Under the pieces are notes generated by a model. It saw only the letters and a program-made list of their open reading frames with translations, was not told where the DNA came from and made no database searches. Both the position numbers and the translations under genes were made by a program. DNA of 64,000 bases from Hanleya hanleyi (lineage: Eukaryota; Mollusca; Polyplacophora; Lepidopleurida; Hanleyidae), in NCBI GenBank assembly GCA_036873755.1, contig JAVTVY010056966.1, positions 186,001 through 250,000 of the forward strand. Reading direction: 5' to 3'. Shown here piece by piece: positions 13,198-25,490 of the stretch (the first letter of the stretch is position 1; each line of letters begins with the position of its first letter).

Positions 13198-13800
13198 GGG
13201 TTCAGTAGAGGGTGAGGCCATCCTTAATAATAAGTTTGTTGCGCGTAACCCAACGGAGTGTCCAAAAATCTGCCAACTGGAAACTTTTTTCGCCGATTTT
13301 CCGACCAGTCATCTTTATATTTTATTTTGGAAAATCAGAGTTATCTCCCCTATCTCCTCCCTGGTAAACGTATGTAAAACGTTCGCCCAGCAAAAGCAAG
13401 TATTTCACTCTCCAGTAGTCGGCGATGTAAACCTATATCACATGTTTTGAAGGCATATACTCCATGGCCCAGTCCGTAGGGGAATGCAGTTTTCGTCGAC
13501 CATGTGTATATGGTGGGAATTTCCCCAAGGTTCTGTTTTGTGTTTGCGTTTGATGGAGAGACGAGAGAACACAGGACGGGGAAATCTGTACTGCTTTGTT
13601 GTTTAACCGAAATTTTATAACCCTCTATGTCGAAAAAGCTGTGGATAGTGCCGGTTGCTCCAGCGGTCTTGACAAATTAGACCCGTCAGCTTCATTTTGA
13701 CGTTCCGTCGTCAGCATCAAATACGCTTGTCAGAATTCCACCTCGGATTAAATTCCACGAAAAGCTTCCATCACAGGTTAGAAACTTAGTATTTGCCTCA
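13198..13800. promoter_or_regulatory. CpG-rich block with kappaB-like site
   Basis: About 25 CpG dinucleotides in 600 bases, far denser than the neighbouring AT-rich sequence, and no open frame of length. It includes GGGAATTTCC at 13515-13524, a canonical NF-kappaB consensus, and AGAGTTATCTCCCCT at 13337-13351. Near its right end CACAGGTTAG (13771 region) could be read as a splice donor. It may be a promoter or non-coding first exon, or an old CpG-rich transposon. There is no direct evidence of transcription. Confidence 0.3.
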
Positions 13801-14594
13801 TTGTAGTCAGTAAATTAAATTACGATATATTTCTATTCTGAATAAAGGGAGTAAGTAAGCCTGGAGGTGTTCAGTAAAATCACACCGTACATAAAAATTT
13901 ACGAAGGGGGCGGGCGGTAATGATGTTATGTGATTAATTTGAGGAAATTCTCTCAACTCCAAATGGTAATGAACAACCTTCTGTATAACACTGAGAGCAT
14001 TTTTTTCTTTTGATTTCACAATTTTGGCAAAAGTGTGTATGGTATATGTAATTTTTTATATATTTTTTTTGACCAGCTAGTCACTAGTCATTGTCAAGAA
14101 TGTGTTCAGGATGTCGATGTCTTCTAAAAAATAAAACACAAACCTGAATTTACCAATATCTTTCTTTATTTCTACCTTCAAGATACCTTGTTTTCTATAC
14201 TGAAATAATTTTGCTGCCAGACAAAAAGTATTTTTCAAATGACCTTGGTATCTGGACAAAATTACACTAACCTCTTCCACCCTCCCCGAAAGAAAAACCC
14301 GACCTTAAAAAAAAAAAAAATTACCTACCTACCGACCCAACTTCCCGAGGTAGGGTAGGGTCAGGATGGCCTGAAGCTCTGTACCAGGGGTGGGGGAGAG
14401 GGGCATATACCCCCAGGGTGTAGTGGATGAGTGCAATCAATGCAGTATCAGATATGCTAATGCGCGCTTCGCTCTCGCGCGCCTCCCGCTCGCTTTATTC
14501 TCGATCGAGGTGCACTTTTTTTAGCACACCTGAAATATCCAACTACTGTTTATGCATAGAGTATGTATGTACGGCATGGAGCAAAACATTGTCA
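13801..14594. other. No gene; fragment of the 20 kb array at 14370-14450
   Basis: The segment 14370-14450 (CTGTACCAGGGGTGGGGGAG through GTGTAGTGGATGAGTGCA and GATATGCT) matches one unit of the array at 19975-20540. It stops abruptly at a CG-rich GCGCGCTTCGCTCTCGCGCG block (14461-14481). Everything else here is unassigned. Confidence 0.5.
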
Positions 14595-14617
14595 GGCCCC
14601 AGGGGTTTTTCTTGACA

Positions 14618-14648
14618 GTTTTTCATCGGGGTAACCCCGATGAAAAAC
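14618..14648. repeat. Perfect 31-nt palindrome inside the left end
   Basis: GTTTTTCATCGGGGT, a central A, then ACCCCGATGAAAAAC: a 15 bp perfect stem with a single-base centre, just inside the terminal inverted repeat. It may be a transposase-binding or cruciform site. The right end has related CATTCGATGAAAAT words but no such palindrome. Confidence 0.8.
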
Positions 14649-14949
14649 AAATAAGAATTGAGTTTTGACGTTTTTTTGGAAATTGAGTTTTCCATGAAAA
14701 AATTGAGTATTTTATTTTTCGGCGCGCGAAAAAATTGAGTTTCCTTCAATAAAATTGAGTTTCTGTAACGAAATGCAAAGATAATACAGCTCGCGAGAAG
14801 AAAGAAAAGACTGCACTCACGTGGCGGAAGAACGATGTGTGCGTTGTTGTTATACGCACCGCAAACGTTTTGTTCTTCTATGTTTTGATGACGTAATTCG
14901 CTAACTAACCCTCGGAAACCTTTGCTAGATTATTTTTTGGGAGCCTCGA

Positions 14950-15021
14950 CAGGGCCGTATGTAGCGCCAATTTAGTTCCGTAAAACGTTTGGGCGCCCAA
15001 ACTCCCAAGGCGCCCAAACTC
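14950..15021. repeat. Solo CAGGGCCGTAT end with paired GGCGCCCAAACTC
   Basis: CAGGGCCGTATGTAGCGCCA followed by ATTTAGTTCCG and two GGCGCCCAAACTC motifs. The same order occurs at 26488-26543 (CAGGGCTGCATCTAGAGCCA) and, less closely, at 401-470. These look like three copies of one hAT-like terminal region, here inside the 3.2 kb element. Confidence 0.55.
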
Positions 15022-15298
15022 AACGTTGAAAATATAAAAATGATTGAAAGTTTGGCAAACCTATCTAGTTCGATTCTATAAAAGAGCACATAAATTTGTA
15101 ATCTTCGGCGGATATTTTATGATGGACTAAGAAAACACCCGATGTGATCCCGATTCAACTGCCCCGGGTATTTTATGCCTTAGCGCACTGCTATCCCGCG
15201 TGTAAGTGTTACATTTCCCAGGCGACTTCACAGTCTGCCGTAGTCCCTCACAACATGTGGAAAAAAAGTTTGACAGGTGAAATTTTACGACTGAAAAG

Positions 15299-15655
15299 AT
15301 GAAACGTGCTGGAGGGCGACCCTCAACAACTTGTAAATCCCATAATAAGACGGCGAAAACATATACGTCGAAGGACAGGCTATGCAGTGACAATGCAGCT
15401 GTGAAAACGGCCGTGAATTCCGCAAGATCTATTGCCTCCTATTTTTCACCAAAGCCAAAGGTTGATGAACAACAACAACAACAACGGAACGAAATAGTTG
15501 TACAAGATGAACTTTATTCTAGTCACAAACAGATTCTCTCCATTCTCTCCAAATGTGATCATGAAATGATAACAGAACTCACTCATTTTTTTTCCATATT
15601 TTATTTTATTCTCTTGAGTCACACTGTAACACAAAAAGTTCAAAATAATAAGTAA
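15299..15655 (+). CDS. Hypothetical 118-aa ORF inside the 3.2 kb element
   Basis: Begins with a true ATG and runs 118 codons. The N-terminal 30 residues are strongly basic (Lys/Arg/Thr-rich), followed by an Ala/Ser stretch, the motif SIASYFSPK near residue 45, a five-Gln run encoded by a CAA tract (about residues 59-63), and a hydrophobic, probably non-coding end rich in Phe and Leu. I do not recognise the domain. The conserved-looking part (residues 1-95) could be a first exon of the element's protein, with the tail read-through of an intron. The position just inside the left end parallels the ORF at 48502-48822 in another element. Confidence 0.3.
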   Translation: MKRAGGRPSTTCKSHNKTAKTYTSKDRLCSDNAAVKTAVNSARSIASYFSPKPKVDEQQQQQRNEIVVQDELYSSHKQILSILSKCDHEMITELTHFFSIFYFILLSHTVTQKVQNNK

Positions 15656-18094
15656 AAGATATTTTCCAACACCCTTAGTTCTGTCAGTTTTTACACTCTA
15701 AAAATGCTTCATTTTGCCTTAAAACTCCTAAAATGGCTTCTCGGGCTCCGTCGGCTAAGAGCGCCCCCCGAACACCCAGCTCTGGAGTTTGGGATCAGAA
15801 CCCGACTTTCATTTCTAGAAACTGCCCTGCTCGAATACTTTCTGTAATGGTTCCCGACTGGCGCCAAATGACTCGAGTGTATTCTCCTCCGCTCGGGTGT
15901 TGGTGCAAAGCCACCTACGTTAAACCCAACAGGTGAAAACAGCCTATATGAAGGAATTGAATCCGGCTAACACGTGGTCCTCCCAGCGAATAACACGAGG
16001 GTGAAAATTAAACCTGGGACATTTGGATATCAATTCGCAGATGAATTTGATTCGGATTCGTTCATAATTAGATTGATAAACAATTTTCCCTAAGACAGCA
16101 CATCGGGCAAAGTAGAATCAAGCGGTAAGGAAATTTGTGAAAATAAAAATGGATCGTTTCTTCAGAGACATTGCCTGCATGAGACCCTGTCATGAAGAAC
16201 AACAACGCGGTCTACCACTTTGCGTTGAGAAGATGCATTTCTTCAGAAGTCAGTTTATTTGAGGTCAAGATTTTAACTTTAACGGCACTGCACTTCTTGT
16301 TTATGTCTGCGACTCTTGAATTTTTGTTGGTAATTTTTATCTTTCACTGTAAAAACCATCATGGTATGAAATGAAAATATGTGGGACAAAAATATCAGGA
16401 ATTTCCTTATTTTTTTAATGTTGCTGCGTACCGGTATCTGATATAAATCCATGCCAAACTGTTATGCCTAGTCTTTATACAAAGGTTCATTAATAATTGT
16501 TTTACTGCTTGCCAGGAAATGAGGCAGGTGGCCAGATTTTATTTTTTATTTATTTTTTTTTATTTTTTTTTTGCAATGCAGACAATCCCAATTGTTTTTT
16601 TTTTGCAATACAAAGATACAAAAGAAGTAAGATTCAGACTATATATACTTACCACTTAGCAAAAAATGTTTAGGTTGAATACTGCTCATCAATCATGTGT
16701 CAATGGAGATAACCAATCACTCGCCTGAACTAATTTAAGGGTGTGCTATTTTAGGTGTGCTAACCACCCTCCTAAGAATATATAAATAAAGTGGTTTCAA
16801 TCCATTTCCCATTGAAAAGTTTACATCTAGTTGCACAGTGACCAGCACTGATGGAAGTGGCAACTGGTCAAGAAATGCTGGGTGCAAGAAATTTGGATTC
16901 TCACAAACTGTGCCACTGGGAATACAAAGTCCGCAAATTTGGATTCTCTGGATTCTCGCAAACTAAGCCATTGAGAATCCATTCTCGCAAAATTTTGCGA
17001 AATTCTACCCCTGTGCGGTGTATGTGGGGAACCCTCGCCTGTATTTCTTTATGAGGGGAAACTGGGGTTGGCGATTTCCGACTCCAGGTACCAGGATGTG
17101 GTGTGGTCATGTGGTGTTTACCTTATCGACGACAGTTCCCGCCATGAATACCACAGACAGAAGAACTCGTCTGAGACTGATGGAGGTGCTGCGGTTGCGA
17201 ACATATCGTTCCAGAGTTTATGTGAATGTACAGGCGAAATGTCAAGGATTGGGATTTAAAATGCTGAAAAACTGAACTTAGAAAAATAAAGAACTGAATA
17301 AAGATCTATGCATGGAGACATTCATACAGTTGACTCCTCGTCGATGATCAATAATAAACTCCAGTAAATGGGGAGAGTCAGATGCAGGCATTTGCACGTC
17401 GCCGAAGTGAAAGTAGGCAGGATGATATATGTAGAGCTGCCAAATGTCAAGAAATGTAAAGTGTCTCCATGAATAGATTTTGTAATGTGTAAATTCCATT
17501 AGTCCCACCAAACCCCAGGAGTGGTTCGCTTGACACCTGCATTAAGCTCGGACTAAAACTACTGAATGATCGATTCTTCCTATTTCTAAGATGAAAAGGC
17601 ACTAAAAATTGAGTTTTCGCACTTCATTCGATGAAAATTGGGGAAAATTGAGTTTTCATACTTCATTCGATGAAAATCGGGAAAAATTGAGTTTTAGGCA
17701 TTATTTAGCGCGCCAAAGGCGCGCGAAAAAAATTGAGTTTTATTGAATTCAGAAATTGAGTAGATGAAATTTTTTTGTCAAGAATAACCCCTGGGCCCCT
17801 CGATTAAAATGCATCCTGCCCCATTTAGACCGCGCCCAGTCTCTTTTGAAACCGTTCTCTGCTGCTTTTTTCCATGAATACAGGTTGTTTATTTCCGAAT
17901 TCTTGACATCGCCTAACATCGTTGACCCGCCGTATTAGCTGGAAGCAACCTATTCCAGTACTGGCGTTTAGATTGGCTTGGTCCTGATAAGGCGGTACTC
18001 TTGGCCAGTGAAAAACTTCGTTACGATTTCAGCCTCATGTCGCGGGGAAAACCCCTGCTGGTTGACACTGATATTCAATCAAACTTTACGCTGA

Positions 18095-18975
18095 AGCCAA
18101 AATTTAAAAATAGTTTGTTTGTGGTAACAAGGGCCCGCGAAAAATGTTGGGTCGGTCGGTCGCATTTTAATTTTATTTTTTTTTTATTTTTTTTTGTCCG
18201 ATTAAAACTCCCAAATAATTTTTTTCTCCTTGTTTGCATTCAATGATATCATGATATGCAGATCGACTCGCCCATACCATAAAGCAATGTTTCAAGTTCC
18301 TCCTAATATGTTGAACAGAACTCCTGTGCACAGTGTCCGTCTGAAACATGCCAAAATTTGAAGTGGACAGCACATGTCATGAGCTGCAGACTAGTCACGT
18401 ATTTATTTCGGGAGACAATCCTATGTGTTGGGGGACCGACGAACTATCAGCGATGACATTGACAGCTGGCTGAATTGACAGATAATCATGTAAACAAATG
18501 TACGGTAGAGAATGAAGATTTAATTTACGTGAATCACAGCAAAATGGGTCGTCTGCTAATCCTTCACATTATGGCTTAAAAGATGGCGGACTTTTTCTGC
18601 AGAACTGGTTTGTGGCAAACCTTGTTCATATGGGACTTCGCGCGTTCCTAAATATGGCCACTTGATATCCTATAGTTGCAGGAGGCACTTCTGTGCGCGG
18701 CTGTGGGAATGAGGTTAACTCTTCTTAACAGATGCGATCCTTCTGCATATAACTTGCCATTACAAATCAACACTAACTACTGTATGGAGAATGAATTTTG
18801 TCGTGATGTTTATATATATATATTACAACAACAACAACAACAACAACGATGGGAATTTGTTTTTCGTGATTTTACTTTAGAAAAAAAAAAAAAAATCTGA
18901 AAAAAACATTTGGGTCGCTCCCATTTTCAGCGGGTCGGTCGCGTTACCACAAACAAACAACTTTTTAATTTTGGC
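18095..18975. mobile_element. 881 bp element with GCCAAAATT ends
   Basis: Inverted ends of about 33 bp: 18095-18128 starts AGCCAAAATTTAAAAATAGT and continues TTGTTTGTGGTAAC; 18943-18975 is its inverse. CTGA lies directly outside both ends (18091-18094 and 18976-18979), a 4 bp (or TGA, 3 bp) duplication. GGGTCGGTCG motifs sit just inside each end. The interior contains T-rich and A-rich tracts and an (AAC)n tract at 18824-18847. No protein recognised, so it is probably non-autonomous. Confidence 0.7.
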
Positions 18976-18979
18976 CTGA

Positions 18980-19650
18980 CTCGTAGATTAATACCAGGAA
19001 TAAATGTCGGTAATAAGCTCTTTTAATGATAAGTTTGAAGTTCCAATATTACTTACCATATAATTCGGTTACAGTTTGTCTCATGTGGACCCTGTTTATT
19101 CGTTGATAATCTGTTCAACCTAAACAGTTCAGTCTGTGGATCGTCGGCAATCGGCCACGTGTTCACGCAAGTCTAATTTTATGTGACCAATATAAAATAG
19201 AAGCCTTATCGAGCTATGGCGATATTACGTAGCCCATTTCGTCTGAATACCAATACTGTTTAGCAGCAGCAACAACAAAATATTTCCAATTTCCAGTAAA
19301 AAGTATGAATATCTTGAAAAAATAAATCATATGTGAGCTTTATGACACTTTTTGGTACACAGAATGTCACTCAGAAAAAAAAATCATTCAGTAACATTTT
19401 CGGACTAGTCAAGTTCTATTAGTCATTGGTGTCAAAGATTTTAGTTCTTATAAAAACATTGTTCAGTAAGTATAGGGATATGGCATTGGCCTTTGAAAAA
19501 TTGATTGGATCAATACATATTTTTCTCAACTTGATATCTTGGGAATTCCAAACATATGATCATGAGAGCTCATTCTATCACATTGGTAGGGTACAATAAA
19601 CTCAATTTTTAAAATTGAAAAATCCCTCCCCTGAAAATTTTCAGAAGCAT
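18980..19650. other. No feature recognised
   Basis: AT-rich sequence with a short CAGCAGCAACAACAA tract near 19262. No gene or terminal repeat seen. Confidence 0.5.
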
Positions 19651-20540
19651 GGCTTTTAGCTCTCCTTGTCACTCTCCTTAACAGATTTAGGTGCACATAA
19701 TTAAGCTCCCCTGCCTTATATTAATATGAAGCACTGATGCTATCTGAAAATATCAGCATACAGGGTTGGACGAGGCTTAGTTTCGAGATACAGGGTGGAG
19801 CTCTGTTCCAGGGATGGCTTTTAGCTCTCCTTGTCACTCTCCTTGACAGATTTAGGTGCACATAATTAAGCTCCCCTGCCTTATATTAATATGAAGCACT
19901 GATGCTATCTAAAAATATCAGCATACAGGGTTGGACGAGGCTTAGTTTCGAGATACAGGGTGAAGCTCTGTTCCAGGGGGGGGAGAGGTGGATATACCCC
20001 CAGGGTGTAGTGGATGAGTGCAGCCAATGCTGCATCTGGTATGGTATCTGAAAATATCAGCATTTATGGGGTGGGGCAAGGTTTAGTTTTGGAGATACAG
20101 GGTGGGGCTCAGTTCCGGAGGGGGGTGGGGATATACATGCACCCCATGGTGTAGTGGAAGAGTCCAATCTATGCAGTATCCGATATGCTATCTGAAAATA
20201 TCAGCATATGGGGTCGGGCGAGGCTTACATGTAGTTTCAGAGATAGAGGGTAAGGCTCTGTTCCGAGGGTGGGGGAGACGGGAGAGGGGGATATATCTCT
20301 CAGAGTGTAGTGAATGGGTGCAGTCAATGCAGCATCTGGTATGGTATCTGGAAATATCAGCATATGGGGTGGGGCGAGGCTTAGTTTCGAAGATAGAGGG
20401 CAGGGCTCTGTTCCGAGGGTGGGGGAGAGAGGGATATACCCCCAGGGAGATTGGTATCTGAAAATATCAGTATATGGGGTCGGGCGAAGCTTAGTTTACG
20501 TGATACATGGTAGAGCTCAAACTTTTACCAAACACAAAAC
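19651..20540. repeat. Composite tandem array (165 bp and about 143 bp units)
   Basis: Two nearly identical 165 bp units (19651-19815 and 19816-19975, starting GGCTTTTAGCTCTCC) are followed by about four shorter units starting near 19975, 20116, 20262 and 20405. Both unit types share ATCTGAAAATATCAGCATA, a small hairpin, and GAGGCTTAGTTTCGAGATA. The shorter units carry GATATACCCCCAGGGTGTAG. The 119-codon Gly-rich frame across 20102-20461 is a product of the repeat. The near-identity of the first two units suggests recent amplification. Confidence 0.85.
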
Positions 20541-20837
20541 TTGTACCCTGGAATGTTGATGACGGACAGCCATCAGCCAGCCAGACAACATCAATTCATA
20601 GGACGGCTATTGCTTCGCAATCCATCCAAAAATGACAGCCATTTGTGATGGTCTTGGAAATCCTTTCCTAGATTAGAAGTTCCAGACTTCAAATAAACAG
20701 TTGCAAGTTTATATGATTAGTTCGTGATAGGTCTAGACAGGCTACATATGGTCTTACTACGTCCATCATTATTTGTATCCCGTTTGTATCTCCACTGACA
20801 CACATCACCAAGGGAACATCCAGCGTGAGTTTGATCT

Positions 20838-20968
20838 TTTTTTTGGGGTTACAAACGGAATCTGCGGAAAATCTGGGCTTATTGAATTATGACGATTGTA
20901 TTTTTCTCCAAAAATCAAGGGTTACCGATTTTTGACAGGGTAATCGATTTATTAGAGGAATTACCGTA
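20838..20968 (-). repeat. Inverted end of the CGGTAATTCC family
   Basis: GGTAATCGATTTATTAGAGG then AATTACCGTA ends at 20968, the exact inverse of the first 30 bases at 9021; similarity continues for about 125 bp inward. It abuts TA. It is either a solo end or the far end of a large element beginning at 9021; the first reading is preferred because 9021 already has a nearer partner at 9546. Confidence 0.65.
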
Positions 20969-22310
20969 CATGACAAGAACTTAAATAGAGCAAACTTGAC
21001 TTGAAGTTAGCCATTGCAATATGGTTCCAGTTCCAGTTTCCAGGATGCAATACGTGCAGCTATTAGATATTCAGGACACCTTAAGTTACAAGTTTTTGTT
21101 CTATTAAATTTACAATAAATAAACTTGATATATTATGCCAAATCTATTCATTCATGAAATTAGAATTTAGTGACTATTTTGTTCTTCTGATTACAACAGA
21201 ATTATCTGAACTTAAATGAAGCGGTTTGTGAAGTTTTCATCAAAAATATCTGCACTTTCAGATTCCTAAAATACACTTTTTTTTATATTTCATCCTGGAA
21301 ATGATTCTATGATAATTCAAAGTTCAATAATCAGAAAAAAATTCTGAAAAATATGGCTCCTCCAAGTAAAGGCATGGATAACTTTTAAGCGGAGGAAAAC
21401 ATTATTTTGTTCTACATAGAGCATTGCAACAAATTTCATGAATTTAAACTCCATAGCATTGGAGTTATTAGAAGGCCAATAAAAAGGCAATTTGAAAAAC
21501 ATTATGATTAAAAAACTAAAATGAGCAAAATCTACTGAGGTGTGATATTCTTCAATTTAGTATGGTACTGATAGTTTCTTCAGCCATTTCAACCAAGTTA
21601 AATAACTTTCAACTCACACTTTTCTTACTTAAGTTCCAATATTATTTGCTACAGTTTCAAGAAATTGATTGATCAAAAGTTGATTAAAACATTTATTTTT
21701 TATTACATGTAAAAGGAAATTTTTTTGTCACTTTTTTTCACCATCCTATGCAGTTGGTTATGAATTTTTACATTGCCTCCCCCCCCCCCGCCCTTGCTAC
21801 ATATTACAATGAAAAGCTACATGTACATAAGTGACGACAAGTTTAGAAAGTCATCATATGCTTAAAAGTACAAGTGCATGTAGTCTCCTAGCTCGTCAAC
21901 CTCAGCTGGGGAGTTTTGGGTGCCCAAGATCAGGCTGATCCACAGCACAGTTTCTCTATCAGACAACATTTATTACAATAACCTGCTGTTGCATTGAGTC
22001 TTGCACCAAGGTATTTCATAATATTGTAAAGATAAGGGCTAGGCTTTTGAATATATGCAGCAGCTGCAGTCTTTCCCATGGCTAATAATGGAATGAATAT
22101 GATACATATACAGTGTAATATTAATACTGTACTTGACTGATATATATACTCCTGTAGAGTCATCAAGAGTGCCTGTATATCAATACTAGAACAGTATACT
22201 TTATGCATGTAATGAGTGCACCCAGATTACCTGGATAATTGATTCTACCATGTCGACAGGTTCAACATACAATGTAACCAAACCTACTCCTGTACATCTT
22301 GAACCAGACA

Positions 22311-22348
22311 CCAGAAGTAGACACCAAAACCAGAAGTAGACACCAAAA
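22311..22348. repeat. 19 bp unit, two perfect tandem copies
   Basis: CCAGAAGTAGACACCAAAA occurs at 22311-22329 and 22330-22348 without a mismatch, suggesting a recent slippage duplication. Confidence 0.9.
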
Positions 22349-22770
22349 GTTCTCCTTTTCTGATAAATCTGCTGAAGACAGTTTAATTCAAACAAAATAA
22401 AAAGCATGCCCTTTCTCTCCAAACTAAGCATAGATCTAGATTAGGGCTTGGCAACAGATCTTCTAACTGCACCTGTATGCATCAATATTGCATGTTAATT
22501 GCATGCACACCAATGTACTGGTACTCACAGTTTCACGGCTACAGTGTTTCATCTACTAATTAAATGGGTTGTTCCAGCAGCATCAAATGTCGGACAGATA
22601 GATCATCAGGCAACACTCAATGGAATTGGTAAGATCCGAGATGCCTCAGCCCAAGGTATGCCTGCCTGCCTGACAGCAAGTCTATAAATACACCTGTAGG
22701 GAAAACAACGACAAGCCATGAATAATACACTTCACGACCAGAGGAAAGTGATATGCCAGCGATGTGATAC

Positions 22771-22834
22771 ACACAGGTTGTTATACAAGACAGAAAATAA
22801 AGACACAGGTTGTTGTACAAGACAGAAAAATACA
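22771..22834. repeat. 32 bp unit, two tandem copies
   Basis: ACACAGGTTGTTATACAAGA and ACACAGGTTGTTGTACAAGA start units at 22771 and 22803 with one or two differences. Confidence 0.85.
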
Positions 22835-25490
22835 ACCTCACTAGATTCATTTTTTCCCTTCTTGGATTGTTAATGTCCAAATTGTAGAATTCTGGGGAAA
22901 GAATATCAGCACCAAGGAGGACACAAATCGTTATTGGCTAAATGATGAACTCAGCATGGTTCCAATTTAATTCACTCTGAAAATAATTGTTTGTACAGTT
23001 CCCAATGCATCAAATATTTCTCTCAGTGTTACTTTCTAGTAACTGATCAGGACATTCGACAAAGATCAACTTATTCAGCAATCTGGATTTACGGATTTCC
23101 AAATCCACAGGTTTCCAAATTAAAAAATATATAGATTTTTTTTTTCTCGGAAAAAAATGAAAAAACTATCAATAAAGGGGCTAACACACATGCACCTCAA
23201 CATGTAAATTCATGTTTAATGGAGTGATTTGACAAATTATGTTCATTATGCTGAGATGATGGATTAATTGTTCCACCCATTACTCCTACCACCTCCCCAC
23301 CCCCCAACCCCCCTTTATTAGGTTGCGTTGTATGTGGTAACTGGACGAGAATTAAACACAATGTTTCAGTTACATGTATGTTTGCATTTTGTTTTAACAT
23401 CCAGTGGTTCATAATAGACATGGTAATACAAATAGGATGTGCCAAATGTAGATACTGTGACCTACTGATCGCAGTCCAATACAAAAGTCATGTGTTATAC
23501 TGCCCTGATGATACTCATCAGCCCGTCAAATTGACACCATGACTTCAGAGCATGATCCCCTTGAAACCTAAAGACAGAGAAAACATCCACCTCTGCCAAA
23601 CAGTCTGCAGGGCTAAAAACGGGTAATCGGTAACAGAAATAGTGCAAATACACATACACACAACTCTCTGCCAGGGTAGACACACTGGAATAATAATACA
23701 TGTGGCTTAAGCAACTTCATAATCGTTGTTAACTGTCCCTCCAGCAGCATACAGGTACATGTACATGCATAAATCATAAATTTATGTATTGTACATGGAA
23801 GGTCATATCACTGCCGAGCCTACAACATGCCAAAGGTGTAAAATTGCAAACACGCAATGTAAACCATGTCTGAATGTACCTGAAATGAGCATGGCGAAGT
23901 TGTTAAAACACATTCCCCAACTATGAAACGGCACCATCCACAATTGGTACATGTAGAATATACTCTGTTCAATAAACTGGGTTACCTGTAAACTGTAGGA
24001 CTTGGGAGTTTGATATATGACTGGACACTTTTATGACTCCAACAGATTGCAATCTATAATGGTGCAGGAATAGGTTCACAGAAATAGCCTCACTTTAAAT
24101 ATTCAAGGTGGTGCTTAGGATAGTCCTTATTTCATCTGGGGCATCCATTTTGGTACCCACCAACATCATAAATAGGAGGCTACACTTATCACCTTTGTTC
24201 CCTGTTCTCCTTATCTCAATAATCAGATCTGATTATTATGCTGTTCAACAAGCAGGAAATAAAACTAATATGTAACCAACATGTACCAGCATAACATGTG
24301 AACACAAGCCACTTTATAAACACCCAACAAAAATGCACTGACTTTATCATAAATTCATGTACACTGCATACTCAACTCAAATCATATGTGTATGTATGTA
24401 TCCTATTAATATATGAGGAACAGTTTACCTGGATTAAAAAAACAAATGAAACAATCCACTGTATACTGTGGATTATGAATAATCATAATAAAGAAGTACC
24501 GATATACACATTCTGGCAGCAGGCCTCCCTGCAAGGAAGTAAAAATGTACATATTACTATATTAGCAAGAGCTGTTTATTTCAAACAGGAATTGTATCTC
24601 AGATTAGTGTTTCATTATCAACTCCCCACAGGCCATGCCCCATTTCACAGGCTCACTCGACTTTGACATAACACTATTAACAGGAGCTATGTAACCTGCC
24701 GACCTGATTGTGGCGGGACCAAATAACATGCAGTCATGATTGTGAACCAGTTGAGAACTCTAAACCCAAACTTATAGGGCTATGCAGCCAACAGACAATG
24801 TACTTGACTGCACTGATTAAACATATACTGACTGGCAATTACGCGCCCTCTCAACTACCTCATCAATCTGATCAATCACTGGGAAGAATAAACCAGGTAG
24901 CCAGCAAACTCTGACTGTAAGATAATAACAAATCACAAATTAGTGGGACAAAACCCCGAGACGAAAGAACAGAAAAGTCTATAACCAGATACCGAACTGA
25001 TTATTATTCCGTACATGTACTTGAACTATGGTGATAATACATGTAATCAGCCAATGTCATATGACTCAGTGACATATTAGGTCAATCTCACTGATTTCGA
25101 ATCATGCAGGAACTGCTCTAACACCGATACCTTCACCACTCGTCATTATGAAGCGTTGGGGGAGAGGGGGGTGTTGGACACCTTTATTACAATCCTCAGA
25201 GACCAGTGGCATACAGTGGGGTGAGCCAAACACAGGGGATCTGACGCTTTTTTTTGGTTAAAAAGTCAAGACAGGACACCTGTAACTTACAGTCGAGCTG
25301 CCCGGTATCATTTTCCACGCAATCAGGTTATGATCGGTGGCATGAATGCCCAATGGCAAGAAAATTTTGTAGAAATGATGGCAACAGGTATATCTTGAAG
25401 TGCATTGATAGCATGTGAAAGTATGCATCTGGACGAAAACTGGGAGAAATCTCATCAATGTTTTCAAGCAGATGTTTAATTACAACACAT

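Larger units (their letters stand above)
14595..17799 (+). mobile_element. 3.2 kb element with GGCCCCAGGGGTT ends
   Basis: Left end GGCCCCAGGGGTTTTTCTTG (14595-14614) and right end TGTCAAGAATAACCCCTGGG at 17776-17795 are inverted repeats; the match continues inward to TTTCATC. No clean target duplication is visible. Both ends carry repeated AATTGAGTTTT words (left 14655-14760; right 17608-17765, including a 39 bp unit repeated twice at 17604-17690). A CpG-rich 5' part (14770-15450) precedes a 118-codon ORF (15299-15655). The element is probably a DNA transposon, defective or with its coding part in unrecognised exons. Confidence 0.6.
20969..25490. other. 4.5 kb without recognised genes or elements
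   Basis: The quietest part of the window. Open frames up to 122 codons (24298-24666, GTG start) show no domains. Minor features: C11 at 21779-21789; two short tandem repeats listed separately; AATAATAATACATG near 23691. If a host gene overlaps this window, this could be intron. Confidence 0.5.

Noticed and set aside
15733..15936. A 67-codon ORF starting at an ATG in CpG-rich sequence
   Set aside because: Short, Ser/Pro/Arg-rich, with no domain, lying in transposon sequence; not enough to call coding.
20102..20461. A 119-codon Gly-rich ORF
   Set aside because: It reads through the tandem array; the composition comes from GGGG-rich units, with overlapping frames equally open.
9021..20968. A single 12 kb transposon with 30 bp perfect inverted ends
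   Set aside because: The left end already has a nearer partner at 9546 and another related end lies at 10146, so these are more simply several ends of one MITE family.
24298..24666. A 122-codon plus-strand ORF
   Set aside because: It starts at GTG, has AT-rich codon use like its surroundings and shows no recognisable domain; expected by chance in 64 kb.
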